Source: Akkermansia sp. (GTDB lineage Bacteria > Verrucomicrobiota > Verrucomicrobiia > Verrucomicrobiales > Akkermansiaceae). Taken from it: a DNA stretch of 61,039 bases. The notes under the pieces are model-generated. The model was not told where the DNA came from. It was given only the letters and a program-made list of their open reading frames with translations, and ran no database searches. Each line of letters begins with the position of its first letter. Positions within the stretch are counted from its first letter, which is position 1. Below are positions 6,878-15,413 of the stretch, piece by piece. The stretch covers positions 1-61,039 of the forward strand of contig JAFXCP010000032.1 of the NCBI GenBank assembly GCA_017521405.1. Direction: 5' to 3'. The translations under genes were made by a program, and so were the position numbers.

Positions 6878-9186
6878 GACGCACCCTGATGATTGCCATG
6901 GCAGCTACGGTGCTGCCCGCCATTGCCGCCACGCCCTCCCCGGAGTGGTTGCCGGCTGCGCTGGAGAAGGCACACACTGCATTTAGCCGGCACGATGCCG
7001 CCGTGCAACAAGTGCAAGAGGATTTAGCCGCGCTGGGGGTGAGCTTACCTGCGGATTCTGCCCCTGTTTCGGAGGAGGCACCCTCCGGGCAGGACAGTGT
7101 GGCCACCTGTGAGCAAGGTCTCTTTTTCGATGCTGCGGATTCGCGCCTTATCTACATGGGGAACGTGAAGCTGCGGGACCCGCGCCTGCTCGTGCAGGCG
7201 GAACACCAGCTGCACATCTGCCTTACGGAGATGCTGCTGGAGGATAATGAGGAGCGCACGGATGCCGCGCTGGATGATGCCAACCAAGCCCGCGGTCCCC
7301 GCCGCACACAAAAAGTACCCCGGGATGAGCAGCGGGAGCAGGCACCTACCCCCCTCCCCGCTCTGCAAGGAGAGCCTGTGCAGGTAAGTGCATGGGATGC
7401 CGTGGTGGACGTGCGGAATAATTCCATCCTTCTGTACAGCCCCGCAGGTGGCAAGGGTGTGCGCTTAAGCCATGGGGATAATCGGCTGCTCATCGAGACG
7501 GATGCCACCCACCCTGCCCGCTTGCTGGCAGATGAGGCAGGAAACATCCTGCTGGAAGGGGCACGCATTCACATGCAATTTGCCACCCGCCAAGGTACGG
7601 GCACACTGGAGACGACTAAGCAGGCCTATTACCACTCGGAGGAGGCCATGCTAGTGCTGCCCCATGCCGCCATGCTGGTGGCACCGGAGGGGCGGGTAAG
7701 CTGCACGGAATCTCTTTCTCTCAGCCTGCTGCGGGAGGAGGAAAGCCGCCCGAAGGCACAGGTTTTTCTGGGGCAGTTCAGCGGCATGCGTTTCCAAGGG
7801 ATTAACACGGCTCGCGCCAGTGGCGGGGTGGTGGCAGAGCTGGCAGCTACTGCCAAGCGCCCGGCCACCCAAGCCCGGGGAGAGGAGTTGATGTACGATG
7901 GCCGTACCGGGGCTGCCGCCCTCACGGGGGAGCAGTGCGAACTGGTGTACGGCAAGAGCCGCATTCTGGCCAACGAGGGGCTGCACTTGCTGCCCAATGG
8001 GGATTTGGAACTGCGGGGGAATGATATTCGCGGCAGTTACGAGCGCCCCGCTGCCTCCGGGAAGGGGGAAGCCATTTGCGGCACTTTCCAAGCCGGGGGA
8101 AATGTGATTTTCCGGGCAGGCACGGGCATTGTGACGGCGGATTCCGGTTTGCAGGCCAGCGATGCGGAGGGCAGTTTCTCCTGCATGGGACCGGCGGAGT
8201 TGCTACTGCTGCCGCATCCGGAGAAGAAGCTGCGCCCCCGGAAGGCCGGGGAACCCAATCTGGCCATTGCAAGTTACGGCGGGGTACACCGTGTAAAGGC
8301 AAGCGGCGCGGTAAAAATTCAGCGTTATGTGCCGGGCAGCGATACGCCCGAGGCGCATATTCAGGCGGAGGTACTCCAAGCGGATTTGGAAACCGGGCAG
8401 TTCTCCCTCCTCGGCACGGCGGATGCACCCGTGGTAGCGGATTTCGAGAGCAACCATTTGGAGGCACACCCCCTGCCTACCGGGCCGGCCAGTTTGCAGC
8501 TACTGCCTAATGGGGATATGCTGCTGCAAGGGAGCCGCATTCTGGCCACCATGCAGCAGGATGGCACTGCCACCACTGCCACTTGCGAGGAGTTTATCCG
8601 CCTTACGCGGGCAGAAAACCTGCTAGAGACGGGCAGCTCTGCCCGCCTTACGGGTAAACAGGGTATCTTTACCACGCAGGGTCCCCTGCGCGCCATCCTC
8701 TCCACGGATGCCACGAAGAAACCCCGCACGGGACGCTTAGCCCACCTTTCCTTCCATTATAACGGCATCCGCGAGCTTTCCACAGAGCGCGGCGGTACTG
8801 TGCAAACACCGCAGGGTTCCATGCAGTGCAACGGACCCGTGCATGTGCTGATGGCACCGGAGAAAAAGGGAGAACTCGGTGGCTTGCTGCGCGCCACCGC
8901 CAGTGGCAAGGTGGCCATTGCCGGGCGGGATTCCACCGGGCGCATGCTGCGCGCCACGGGCGATGAGCTGGTGGTGGATGCCGAAACGGGGGAGAAGGTA
9001 CTCTCCGGCACTCGAGTTACCCTGGGGGATGCTTTTAATACCCATATAGCCTCCGGTGTGGGCGCAGCCGTACGCATCGATGCCCGCAATAATGCCCGCA
9101 TTACCGGTAGCCGCCACTCCACGGCTGCCACAAAGATTCACGAACAAATCGACCGCCAGCAAAAAATGAAGGCGGATAAAAAATAA
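6874..9186 (+). CDS. large OstA/LptA-like periplasmic LPS-transport protein
   Basis: A 770-residue exported protein (signal peptide about 1-18, ending AIAA). It contains many repeats of the OstA/LptA type: alternating strands such as GNVKLRDPRLLVQAEH, RIHMQF, GNVIFRAGTG, ASGAVKIQRY and ASGKVAIAGRD. A typical LptA is about 180 residues, so this protein is four times longer. It may form a long bridge, or combine LptA with an LptD-like N-terminal domain. There is no barrel-like C-terminus. The ATGA overlap with the LptC-like gene and the 17-bp gap to lptB tie it to LPS export. Confidence 0.75.
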   Translation: MRRTLMIAMAATVLPAIAATPSPEWLPAALEKAHTAFSRHDAAVQQVQEDLAALGVSLPADSAPVSEEAPSGQDSVATCEQGLFFDAADSRLIYMGNVKLRDPRLLVQAEHQLHICLTEMLLEDNEERTDAALDDANQARGPRRTQKVPRDEQREQAPTPLPALQGEPVQVSAWDAVVDVRNNSILLYSPAGGKGVRLSHGDNRLLIETDATHPARLLADEAGNILLEGARIHMQFATRQGTGTLETTKQAYYHSEEAMLVLPHAAMLVAPEGRVSCTESLSLSLLREEESRPKAQVFLGQFSGMRFQGINTARASGGVVAELAATAKRPATQARGEELMYDGRTGAAALTGEQCELVYGKSRILANEGLHLLPNGDLELRGNDIRGSYERPAASGKGEAICGTFQAGGNVIFRAGTGIVTADSGLQASDAEGSFSCMGPAELLLLPHPEKKLRPRKAGEPNLAIASYGGVHRVKASGAVKIQRYVPGSDTPEAHIQAEVLQADLETGQFSLLGTADAPVVADFESNHLEAHPLPTGPASLQLLPNGDMLLQGSRILATMQQDGTATTATCEEFIRLTRAENLLETGSSARLTGKQGIFTTQGPLRAILSTDATKKPRTGRLAHLSFHYNGIRELSTERGGTVQTPQGSMQCNGPVHVLMAPEKKGELGGLLRATASGKVAIAGRDSTGRMLRATGDELVVDAETGEKVLSGTRVTLGDAFNTHIASGVGAAVRIDARNNARITGSRHSTAATKIHEQIDRQQKMKADKK

Positions 9187-9203
9187 TTTCCCATAGAAAG
9201 ATT

Positions 9204-9935
9204 ATGAATATACTGCTCGAAGCCAAGGGGCTGTGCAAATCGTACAAGGAACGCCAGGTGGTAAACCATGTGAGCCTTACGGTACACTCCGGTGAGATTG
9301 TGGGACTGCTGGGGCCGAATGGGGCCGGCAAGACGACTTCGTTCTACATGGTGGCCGGGCTGGTACGCCCGGATGAGGGTTCCGTGGATTTCTGCGGGAA
9401 GGATGTTTCCGGGCTGCCGATGCACTTGCGCGCCCGCTTGGGTATGGGCTACCTGCCGCAGGAGGAATCCATTTTCCGCAAGCTGACGGTGGAGGAAAAC
9501 CTAATGGCCATTCTGGAGACGAGGGCGGATTTGAACCGCCGCCAGCAAAAGGAAAAGGCGGATGAGCTTTTGGAGCGTTTCAACATTACAAAGCTACGCA
9601 AGAGCCAATCCATCCAGCTTTCCGGCGGGGAAAAGCGCCGTCTCACCATTGCGCGCGCACTGGCGGCCAATCCGAAGCTGCTGATGCTGGACGAGCCTTT
9701 TGCCGGTGTGGATCCTATTGCCGTGCAGGATATTCAGCACATTGTGGCCTCCCTGCGGGAGGCGGATGGGCTTTCCATTCTGATTACGGATCACAACGTG
9801 CGCGAGACGCTGGGTATTGTGGACCGCGCCTACATTCTCTTCGAGGGCAAGGTGATTAAAGAGGGTACGGCGGATGAGATTGCCAACGACCCGAAAACGC
9901 GCAAGATTTACCTGGGCGAGCAGTTCAAAATGTAA
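9204..9935 (+). CDS. lptB: LPS export ABC transporter ATP-binding protein LptB
   Basis: A 243-residue cytoplasmic ATPase that powers LPS extraction from the inner membrane with LptF/G (not in the window). Walker A is GPNGAGKTT, the Q-loop region is GYLPQEESIFRKLTVEEN, the signature is LSGGEKRR, Walker B is LLMLDEPFAGVDPIAV, and the switch His is ITDHNVRETL. The YLPQE and GVDPIAV motifs are specific to LptB among ABC proteins. It is the last LPS gene of the operon, and its stop overlaps the next ATG (TAATG). Confidence 0.97.
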   Translation: MNILLEAKGLCKSYKERQVVNHVSLTVHSGEIVGLLGPNGAGKTTSFYMVAGLVRPDEGSVDFCGKDVSGLPMHLRARLGMGYLPQEESIFRKLTVEENLMAILETRADLNRRQQKEKADELLERFNITKLRKSQSIQLSGGEKRRLTIARALAANPKLLMLDEPFAGVDPIAVQDIQHIVASLREADGLSILITDHNVRETLGIVDRAYILFEGKVIKEGTADEIANDPKTRKIYLGEQFKM

Positions 9936-10714
9936 TGGCTTTCCTGGAACTGCAGGATGTGTGCGTGCATTTCCCTGTGCGGAGTACATGGGGAACCACC
10001 GGGGAGGTGGTGCGCGCGGTGGATGGGGTGAGCCTTTCCGTGCAAAAGGGGGAGGTGCTGGGGCTGGTGGGCGAATCCGGCTGCGGCAAGAGTACGCTCT
10101 CCCGCGCTATTATGCAGCTGCAAGCCATAAGCTCCGGCCGCATTCTGCTGGAGGGTACGGAGCTAAGCGCCCTGCCCGCGCGGGAGATACGCCGCCGCCG
10201 GCTCGATTTCCAAATGGTGTTTCAGGACCCCTATGCTTCGCTGAATCCGCGTTTCAGCATTTTCAACACACTGTGCGAGGCACTGGGGCGCCGCTGCCCC
10301 CTGCCCCGCGCCCGGCGGGAGGAAGCCGTGGCGGCACTCATGCAGCGAGTGGGGCTGGCACCGGAGCATATGTACAAATACCCGCACGAGTTTTCCGGCG
10401 GGCAGCGCCAGCGCATTGCCATTGCGCGTGCCATTGCTCCGCAGCCTGCCCTCCTGCTGGCAGATGAACCCGTTTCTGCGCTGGATGTTTCCATCCAGAG
10501 CCAAATACTCAACCTCCTCACCGAGCTTACGCGGGAGATGGGGCTCACCATGATTTTCATCTCCCACGATTTATCCGTGGTGCATTATTTGGCGGATAGT
10601 ATAGCCGTAATGCGGCGCGGGCGTGTGGTGGAGTATGGTGCTGCGGAGGAGGTGTTCCGCCACCCGCAGCACGAGTACACCCGCAGCCTGCTGGAGGCGG
10701 TGCCGCGCCTGTGA
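9935..10714 (+). CDS. oligopeptide-type ABC transporter ATPase (OppF/DppF-like), orphan
   Basis: A 259-residue ATPase of the peptide/nickel importer class. Walker A is GESGCGKST, the Q-loop is MVFQDPYASLNPR (diagnostic for OppF/DppF), the signature is FSGGQRQRIAIARAIA, Walker B is LLLADEPVSALDVS, and the C-terminal motif HPQHEYTRSLLEAVP is the peptide-family end. No permease, OppD or binding protein is nearby. It is translationally coupled to lptB, which is unusual. It may serve a permease encoded elsewhere. Confidence 0.9.
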   Translation: MAFLELQDVCVHFPVRSTWGTTGEVVRAVDGVSLSVQKGEVLGLVGESGCGKSTLSRAIMQLQAISSGRILLEGTELSALPAREIRRRRLDFQMVFQDPYASLNPRFSIFNTLCEALGRRCPLPRARREEAVAALMQRVGLAPEHMYKYPHEFSGGQRQRIAIARAIAPQPALLLADEPVSALDVSIQSQILNLLTELTREMGLTMIFISHDLSVVHYLADSIAVMRRGRVVEYGAAEEVFRHPQHEYTRSLLEAVPRL

Positions 10715-10738
10715 GCCGCCCGCCCGCTTCCCTGCCTA

Positions 10739-11221
10739 TCAGCGTGTGCGGCGGTATGGACCATCCCCCACGGAAAGCACCTCCACCCGCACGGTGTCCA
10801 GCCCGCGCACATAAAAGCCCAAATCCTTAGCAATCTGAGTGCTTACATCAATAAGGCGGCCGGGAATATAGGGTCCGCGATCCGCCACTCGAGCGATGCA
10901 GCTCTTGCCCGTGCGCGGGCAGGTAATCCGCACTACACAGGGCAGCGGCAGGGTGCGGTGCGCGGCATAAAGCTGGCCCCGGTACAGGCGCTGCCCAATG
11001 GCGCCGATGTGGCCGTTTGCCTCGTAGTGGGAAGCGATGCCCTCCGCGCGATAATTCAGGGCATCCTCTACGCTCATGGGTACATAACGCTGGCCTTTGA
11101 CAGTATAGGGGGCTTTTTTATAACCTTTGTACACCGGCCATTTGTTGATGAATCGTTGCTGCTGGCAACCCACCATCAGCAGCATGGCTGCCACCGCTAA
11201 GAGAGAGAAAAAACGTACCAT
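10739..11221 (-). CDS. rlpA: RlpA-like septal-ring lipoprotein (double-psi beta-barrel)
   Basis: A 160-residue lipoprotein: signal peptide with lipobox LMVGC (Cys at about residue 19), then a linker and a RlpA double-psi beta-barrel. The motifs GIASHYE, YAAHRTLPLPCVVRIT and VADRGPYIPGRLIDVS match RlpA lytic transglycosylases, with the general acid Asp in DRGP present. It lacks a SPOR domain, so septal targeting by denuded glycan is not expected. A promoter (TTGAGA, 17 bp, TAGCAT) ends six bases before the ATG, so the message is probably leaderless. Confidence 0.88.
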   Translation of the reverse strand: MVRFFSLLAVAAMLLMVGCQQQRFINKWPVYKGYKKAPYTVKGQRYVPMSVEDALNYRAEGIASHYEANGHIGAIGQRLYRGQLYAAHRTLPLPCVVRITCPRTGKSCIARVADRGPYIPGRLIDVSTQIAKDLGFYVRGLDTVRVEVLSVGDGPYRRTR

Positions 11222-11227
11222 ACCTGT

Positions 11228-11256
11228 ATGCTAACACAACGGGGCAGAAATCTCAA
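11228..11256 (-). promoter_or_regulatory. rlpA promoter placing +1 at the start codon
   Basis: Minus-strand TTGAGA (11256-11251), a 17-bp spacer and TAGCAT (11233-11228). Six bases separate the -10 from the ATG at 11221. Confidence 0.6.
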
Positions 11257-11345
11257 ACTGTTTTGTAAGGTGCGGGTATATTTTCCTATTGGCAAAAGCG
11301 GAGGAATGGGTTAGAATGCGAGTGGTATTCTTAATCTACCGCCCG

Positions 11346-11735
11346 ATGAGAAAATTTTTTACATACATGCTGCTGGGGAGTTTGCTGTGCTGTGCCGCAG
11401 CCGTGGCGGATACGCCGCGCAAAAAGAAGCGCAAGAAGAATCCGACCGCAGCGTACGAGCAGTTTTTAATACGGAGTAACTGCCCCTATTCTCTGCACGA
11501 GGCGGCCACCATGGGAAGCCCGGCCGCAGCGCGAGCCCGCTTGGAAGCGGGGGATAAGGTGCAGGCTCAGGATGAGCAGGGGAACACTCCGCTGCATTTG
11601 GCAGCTGCCGCAGGGCAAACGGAAATGGTGCGCCTGCTGCTCAAGCATGGGGCCTCCAAAAACATGCTGAACAAGGCAGGCAAAAGGCCTGCGGATTATG
11701 CCACAAAGGAATCCATTATCAAGCTGCTGAAATGA
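11346..11735 (+). CDS. exported ankyrin-repeat protein
   Basis: 129 residues from the chosen start MRKFFTYMLLGSLLCC, which opens with a signal peptide (cleavage near AVADT). A basic stretch (PRKKKRKK) follows, then about two and a half ankyrin repeats: SLHEAATMGSPAAARARLEAG, NTPLHLAAAAGQTEMVRLLLKHGA and RPADYA. An upstream in-frame ATG (11289) would add a tail without a signal peptide. The stop overlaps the ATG of the M60 peptidase (ATGA), so the two are likely cotranslated. Periplasmic ankyrin proteins can act as inhibitors or chaperones of partner enzymes; that role here is inference. Confidence 0.8.
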   Translation: MRKFFTYMLLGSLLCCAAAVADTPRKKKRKKNPTAAYEQFLIRSNCPYSLHEAATMGSPAAARARLEAGDKVQAQDEQGNTPLHLAAAAGQTEMVRLLLKHGASKNMLNKAGKRPADYATKESIIKLLK

Positions 11736-13591
11736 AGACTCTGCACCGCTATTTGCTGATGATGTTGTTGCTGCTCGGCTTGCAGATTCCTGTGGAGGCA
11801 CAGGGGGGGCGCTGGGTATCTCTGGATGGTGGCGGGGAGGAGCGCAGCCTCTCCCGCTCTGCCAAGAAGAAGCGTAAAACGCGCCAAAAACTCTCCACGG
11901 GGAAGAAGAAGGAGCAGCAGGTAAGCGTAGTGCCGCCGCGTACGGATTTTTCCCGCCTGAATGCGAAGGGACGCCCGGTGGAAAGAAATTACCGCCAGCG
12001 TGAGTACAAGGCTTACTACTCGCTGAACGATATGCGGCGGCTCTACAAGATAAGCCACTACTCCTCCTTCGAGAATCCCACGGGTATCCTCTTCCGCAAG
12101 GGGGAAGAGGCCCGGTTTCAGGTTTCCGCTAATGCCCCGGCAAACCAGCTCTTTCTGGTGCTGAAGGATTGGGGAGAGCAAGGGCGCACCAGCCGCATTC
12201 CCCTGCGTGCGGGGAGCAACCCGATTACCATCCCCCAGGATGGCTTGGCCTATATCGATTACCGGGATGCGAACCCGAATGCTGCCCCGGCGGTGAGCAT
12301 CGGCATTAGCGGCGGAACGATTAACGGCGTTTTTACGCAGCACGATAATGCCCTTACTTGGAAACATATTCTGGAGAAGGCACAAGGTGCAGGGCTGGAT
12401 ATGGTGGGGGAGCGTGTGCAGCTTCTTTTCCATGTGGAGAGTTTGCGGAAACACTGCCCTGCCAAGGGGCCGGAGTTGCTCCGCCTGTACGATGATATTG
12501 TGCGGGAGGAGCAAACCATTATGGCTTGGGATAGGGATGGTGTGCATCCCGGCAACCATGTGATGGGGCATTTCTCCTGGCAGGGTTATATGTTTGCCGG
12601 GGGGCTGGGTGCCGGTTTTCACTACAATACGAGTAGCACCACTAATAATCCGGATAATATGCGCGATAGCGGTGCCTGGGGTGTGGCGCATGAATTCGGC
12701 CACATTAACCAGGTGCGCCCGGGGCTCCTCTGGGCCGGTACGGGGGAGGTAACGAATAACATTTACTCCTCATGGGTTAATTATCGCCTCAACCCGAATA
12801 ATCTGCGCCTGGAACACGAGAATTGCCCCACGCTGGATGGCAAACACCTGCGCGGCGGGCGTTTCGATTGCTATGTGAATGCTGCCATTGTGCGGCGCGA
12901 GTTGTGGCAATTCCTAAGCGGGCCGGATTCCGGGGTGGATAAGGTACCCAATGACCACCCGGGGGACCACTTCGTAAGCGTGTGCCCCTTCTGGCAGCTC
13001 ATGCTCTACATGCGGGTGGTGCTGGGGAACGAGGATTTTTACCCGCACATATACTCCGAGGTTCGCAAGGCGGATGATTCCAAGCTCACACACGGGGAGA
13101 TGCGTGTGCGTTTCTTTAAGTTGGCGTGCGATGCCGCACAGTTGAATCTTTCCCGCTTTTTCACGGAAATCGGCTTTCTGGCGTACATGAATCGCTGGGT
13201 GAAAGACTATGGTTCCGTCCACATGACGATTACAAAGGAGATGTGCATGGAGGCCATGGCTCATGCCGCACAATACCCGGAACCGGAAACAGACGTCATT
13301 TACTACATTAACGGCAATAATGTCCACATTTTCAAAGAAAAAGCAAAGGTAGTAAAAGGACCGCACTTCCAGCCGGATTCCACTACGGGAAAATTCACTA
13401 TACCGGCGGATAGTTGGAAAAACGCCGTAGCCTTCGAGGTATACGGCGGAGAGGATGAATTGCTGCGGGTATGCCTGCTGGGGCTGGGCCATCAGGATAA
13501 CCTCTCCACGGAAATCATCTGCCCGCCGGGTGCCAAATGCGTCAAAGCCGTGCAGTGGGACGGCAAGCGCTATGTGGTGGGCCAATTCTAG
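11732..13591 (+). CDS. M60-like (enhancin-type) mucin-acting metallopeptidase
   Basis: A 619-residue exported zinc peptidase. The signal peptide (about 1-23) ends near VEAQG and is followed by a Lys-rich linker. The M60 core carries HEFGH at about residues 320-324 with the downstream Glu in AGTGE (about 339), as in HExxHx(8-28)E gluzincins of this family. The FAGGLGAGFHYNT segment just before it is also typical. M60 enzymes cleave O-glycosylated mucin peptides. The C-terminal 130 residues form an extra beta-rich domain. It is coupled to the ankyrin gene by ATGA. Peptide and glycan specificity cannot be told from sequence. Confidence 0.9.
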   Translation: MKTLHRYLLMMLLLLGLQIPVEAQGGRWVSLDGGGEERSLSRSAKKKRKTRQKLSTGKKKEQQVSVVPPRTDFSRLNAKGRPVERNYRQREYKAYYSLNDMRRLYKISHYSSFENPTGILFRKGEEARFQVSANAPANQLFLVLKDWGEQGRTSRIPLRAGSNPITIPQDGLAYIDYRDANPNAAPAVSIGISGGTINGVFTQHDNALTWKHILEKAQGAGLDMVGERVQLLFHVESLRKHCPAKGPELLRLYDDIVREEQTIMAWDRDGVHPGNHVMGHFSWQGYMFAGGLGAGFHYNTSSTTNNPDNMRDSGAWGVAHEFGHINQVRPGLLWAGTGEVTNNIYSSWVNYRLNPNNLRLEHENCPTLDGKHLRGGRFDCYVNAAIVRRELWQFLSGPDSGVDKVPNDHPGDHFVSVCPFWQLMLYMRVVLGNEDFYPHIYSEVRKADDSKLTHGEMRVRFFKLACDAAQLNLSRFFTEIGFLAYMNRWVKDYGSVHMTITKEMCMEAMAHAAQYPEPETDVIYYINGNNVHIFKEKAKVVKGPHFQPDSTTGKFTIPADSWKNAVAFEVYGGEDELLRVCLLGLGHQDNLSTEIICPPGAKCVKAVQWDGKRYVVGQF

Positions 13592-13598
13592 CCCCCGC

Positions 13599-13628
13599 AG
13601 GTGTTAGAGATATAGATTGCTAACACCT
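13599..13628. other. intergenic stem-loop between M60 gene and poxB
   Basis: Nine-base perfect arms AGGTGTTAG (13599-13607) and CTAACACCT (13620-13628) around a 12-base loop. No T-run follows on either strand, so a processing or weak attenuation role is more likely than simple termination. Confidence 0.5.
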
Positions 13629-13654
13629 TCCACGCATGCGAAAACGATGGGCGT

Positions 13655-15394
13655 ATGCGTGCTAGTGTTGCAGACCGATTGGTAGAAATGATGGTGGCGG
13701 CGGGAATTTGCCGCATTTACGGCATGGCGGGGGATTCTCTCAACCCGCTCATGGAGGCCTTGCAGCGCCACCCACAGTTGCAATGGGTACCGGTGCGGCA
13801 CGAGGAAACGGCAGCGCTTGCAGCAAGTGCGGAATCCCAACTCAGCGGGGGCATAGCCGCTTGCTGCGGAAGCTGCGGGCCGGGGAGTATTCATTTGCTC
13901 AACGGGCTGTACGATGCCCACCGCAGCCATGCTGCCGTGCTGGTGCTGGCAGCACACGTGCCCACGGTACTCATGGGGAGTGGTACTATTCAGGAGATTC
14001 ACCCCACTCTCTGTTTCCGGGAATGCACCGCGTACCTGGAGCTGGCCACCTGCCCGGAGCAAGCCGTGGGCGCCATGGCACAGGCGCTCCGCACGGCGCG
14101 GGCACAAAGAGATGTGGGGATGGTGGTGCTGCCGGGGGATGTAGCAGCCATGCCGGCGGCACCTTCCTTGCCCGGTGGAGAGCTTGCGCCGCTGCCGGAG
14201 TCCTCCCTGCTCCGCCCCACGGAGGAGGCTCTGGAAAAATTGCTACGGTTGCTGGCGGAGTCCCCGCGCGTGAGCTTTTTATGCGGTGCAGGCTGTGCCG
14301 GGGCTGCACAGGATATTATTGCACTGGCCGGACGCCTCAAAGCACCCATAGCCTACACCCTGCGCGGCAAGGAAATCATGGAGGCGGAGAATCCCTATGC
14401 CGTGGGCATGACGGGGCTGCTGGGCTGGGGCGGGGCGCTGCATGCCGTGCTGGATTGCGATGTGCTGGTGCTGTGGGGCACGGATTTTCCCTACCCGGAG
14501 TTTTTACCCCGGCAGGCACACATGGTGCAGGTGGATACGGATGCGGCAGCACTGGGGCGGCGGGGTAAGCTGGCATTGGCTATCCATGCGGATGCCGGAG
14601 CCACGGCGCGGGTGCTGCTGCACCGGGTACCCCCCACCCGGGCGGATGATTTTTTACAGCAGAGTCTCAATTTTCATGCGCGCGAGGTAGCGGCCATTTC
14701 TGCTGCATTTCACCGGGTGGAAGAGCGGGCTGCACTGCGCCCGGAGCTTCTGACTCGCCTACTGAGCGACCATGCCGAGACGGACACGATTTTTACGGTG
14801 GATACCGGCACACCGGATATATGGTGTGCGCGTTATTTACAGGCCGGGGGGCGGCGGCGCATCATCGGTTCCTTCCGGCATGCTTCCATGGGCTGTGCAC
14901 TGGCCATGGCCATAGGGGCAAAATCCACTTATCCCTCCCGGCAGGTGGTAGCACTGTGCGGGGATGGGGGGCTGGCCATGCTGGGGGGAGAACTTCTCAC
15001 CCTGCTGCAGGAGAATTTGGCGGTAAAAGTGCTGGTATATAATAATTCCGAGCTGGATTTTGTGGCACTGCAACAGCGCGGGCAGGGTATGCCCCAAAGT
15101 TTTGGTACCCGGCTGCGCCCTACCCATTTTGCTGCGGTGGCAAAGGCTATGGGTATGGCGGCATGGCGGGTGGAATGCGCGCAGGAGCTTATTCCTGCCC
15201 TGCGGGCTTGGCTGGCTGCCCCGGGGCCTGCCTTGCTGGATGCAGCAGTAGATAGCCATGCCCTGCCCCTGCCACCGGAGATGAGCTACATGCGTTCTCT
15301 GGGTTTTTGCCGGGGGATTGATGAGCAATCTCTCCATGGGGAGCTGGATAGCGTAAAGCGCCTGCTCTTCGGGAACAGGCGCTTCTTTCTCTAA
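13655..15394 (+). CDS. poxB: pyruvate dehydrogenase (quinone)/pyruvate oxidase, ThDP-dependent
   Basis: 579 residues, close to E. coli PoxB (572). The N-terminal domain has GMAGDSLNPLMEAL and the catalytic Glu in VRHEETAALAASAE. SCGPGSIHLLNGLYDAHRSH and FRECTAYLELATCPEQ are close to PoxB rather than acetolactate synthase. The C-terminal ThDP motif is GDGGLAMLGGEL ending in VYNN. PoxB decarboxylates pyruvate to acetate and passes electrons to quinone at the membrane. The extreme C-terminus, which should carry the lipid-binding helix, is modified here and its codons form a hairpin (15356-15384). Confidence 0.88.
   Translation: MRASVADRLVEMMVAAGICRIYGMAGDSLNPLMEALQRHPQLQWVPVRHEETAALAASAESQLSGGIAACCGSCGPGSIHLLNGLYDAHRSHAAVLVLAAHVPTVLMGSGTIQEIHPTLCFRECTAYLELATCPEQAVGAMAQALRTARAQRDVGMVVLPGDVAAMPAAPSLPGGELAPLPESSLLRPTEEALEKLLRLLAESPRVSFLCGAGCAGAAQDIIALAGRLKAPIAYTLRGKEIMEAENPYAVGMTGLLGWGGALHAVLDCDVLVLWGTDFPYPEFLPRQAHMVQVDTDAAALGRRGKLALAIHADAGATARVLLHRVPPTRADDFLQQSLNFHAREVAAISAAFHRVEERAALRPELLTRLLSDHAETDTIFTVDTGTPDIWCARYLQAGGRRRIIGSFRHASMGCALAMAIGAKSTYPSRQVVALCGDGGLAMLGGELLTLLQENLAVKVLVYNNSELDFVALQQRGQGMPQSFGTRLRPTHFAAVAKAMGMAAWRVECAQELIPALRAWLAAPGPALLDAAVDSHALPLPPEMSYMRSLGFCRGIDEQSLHGELDSVKRLLFGNRRFFL
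15356..15390 (+). terminator. terminator hairpin inside the last codons of poxB
   Basis: Arms AAGCGCCTG (15356-15364) and CAGGCGCTT (15376-15384) are perfect and are followed by CTTTCTCT. The stem lies within the final dozen codons and the stop at 15394. The next gene is convergent, so it may serve both directions. Confidence 0.6.
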
Positions 15395-15413
15395 ACTTTT
15401 GCAGCGGGTGCTT

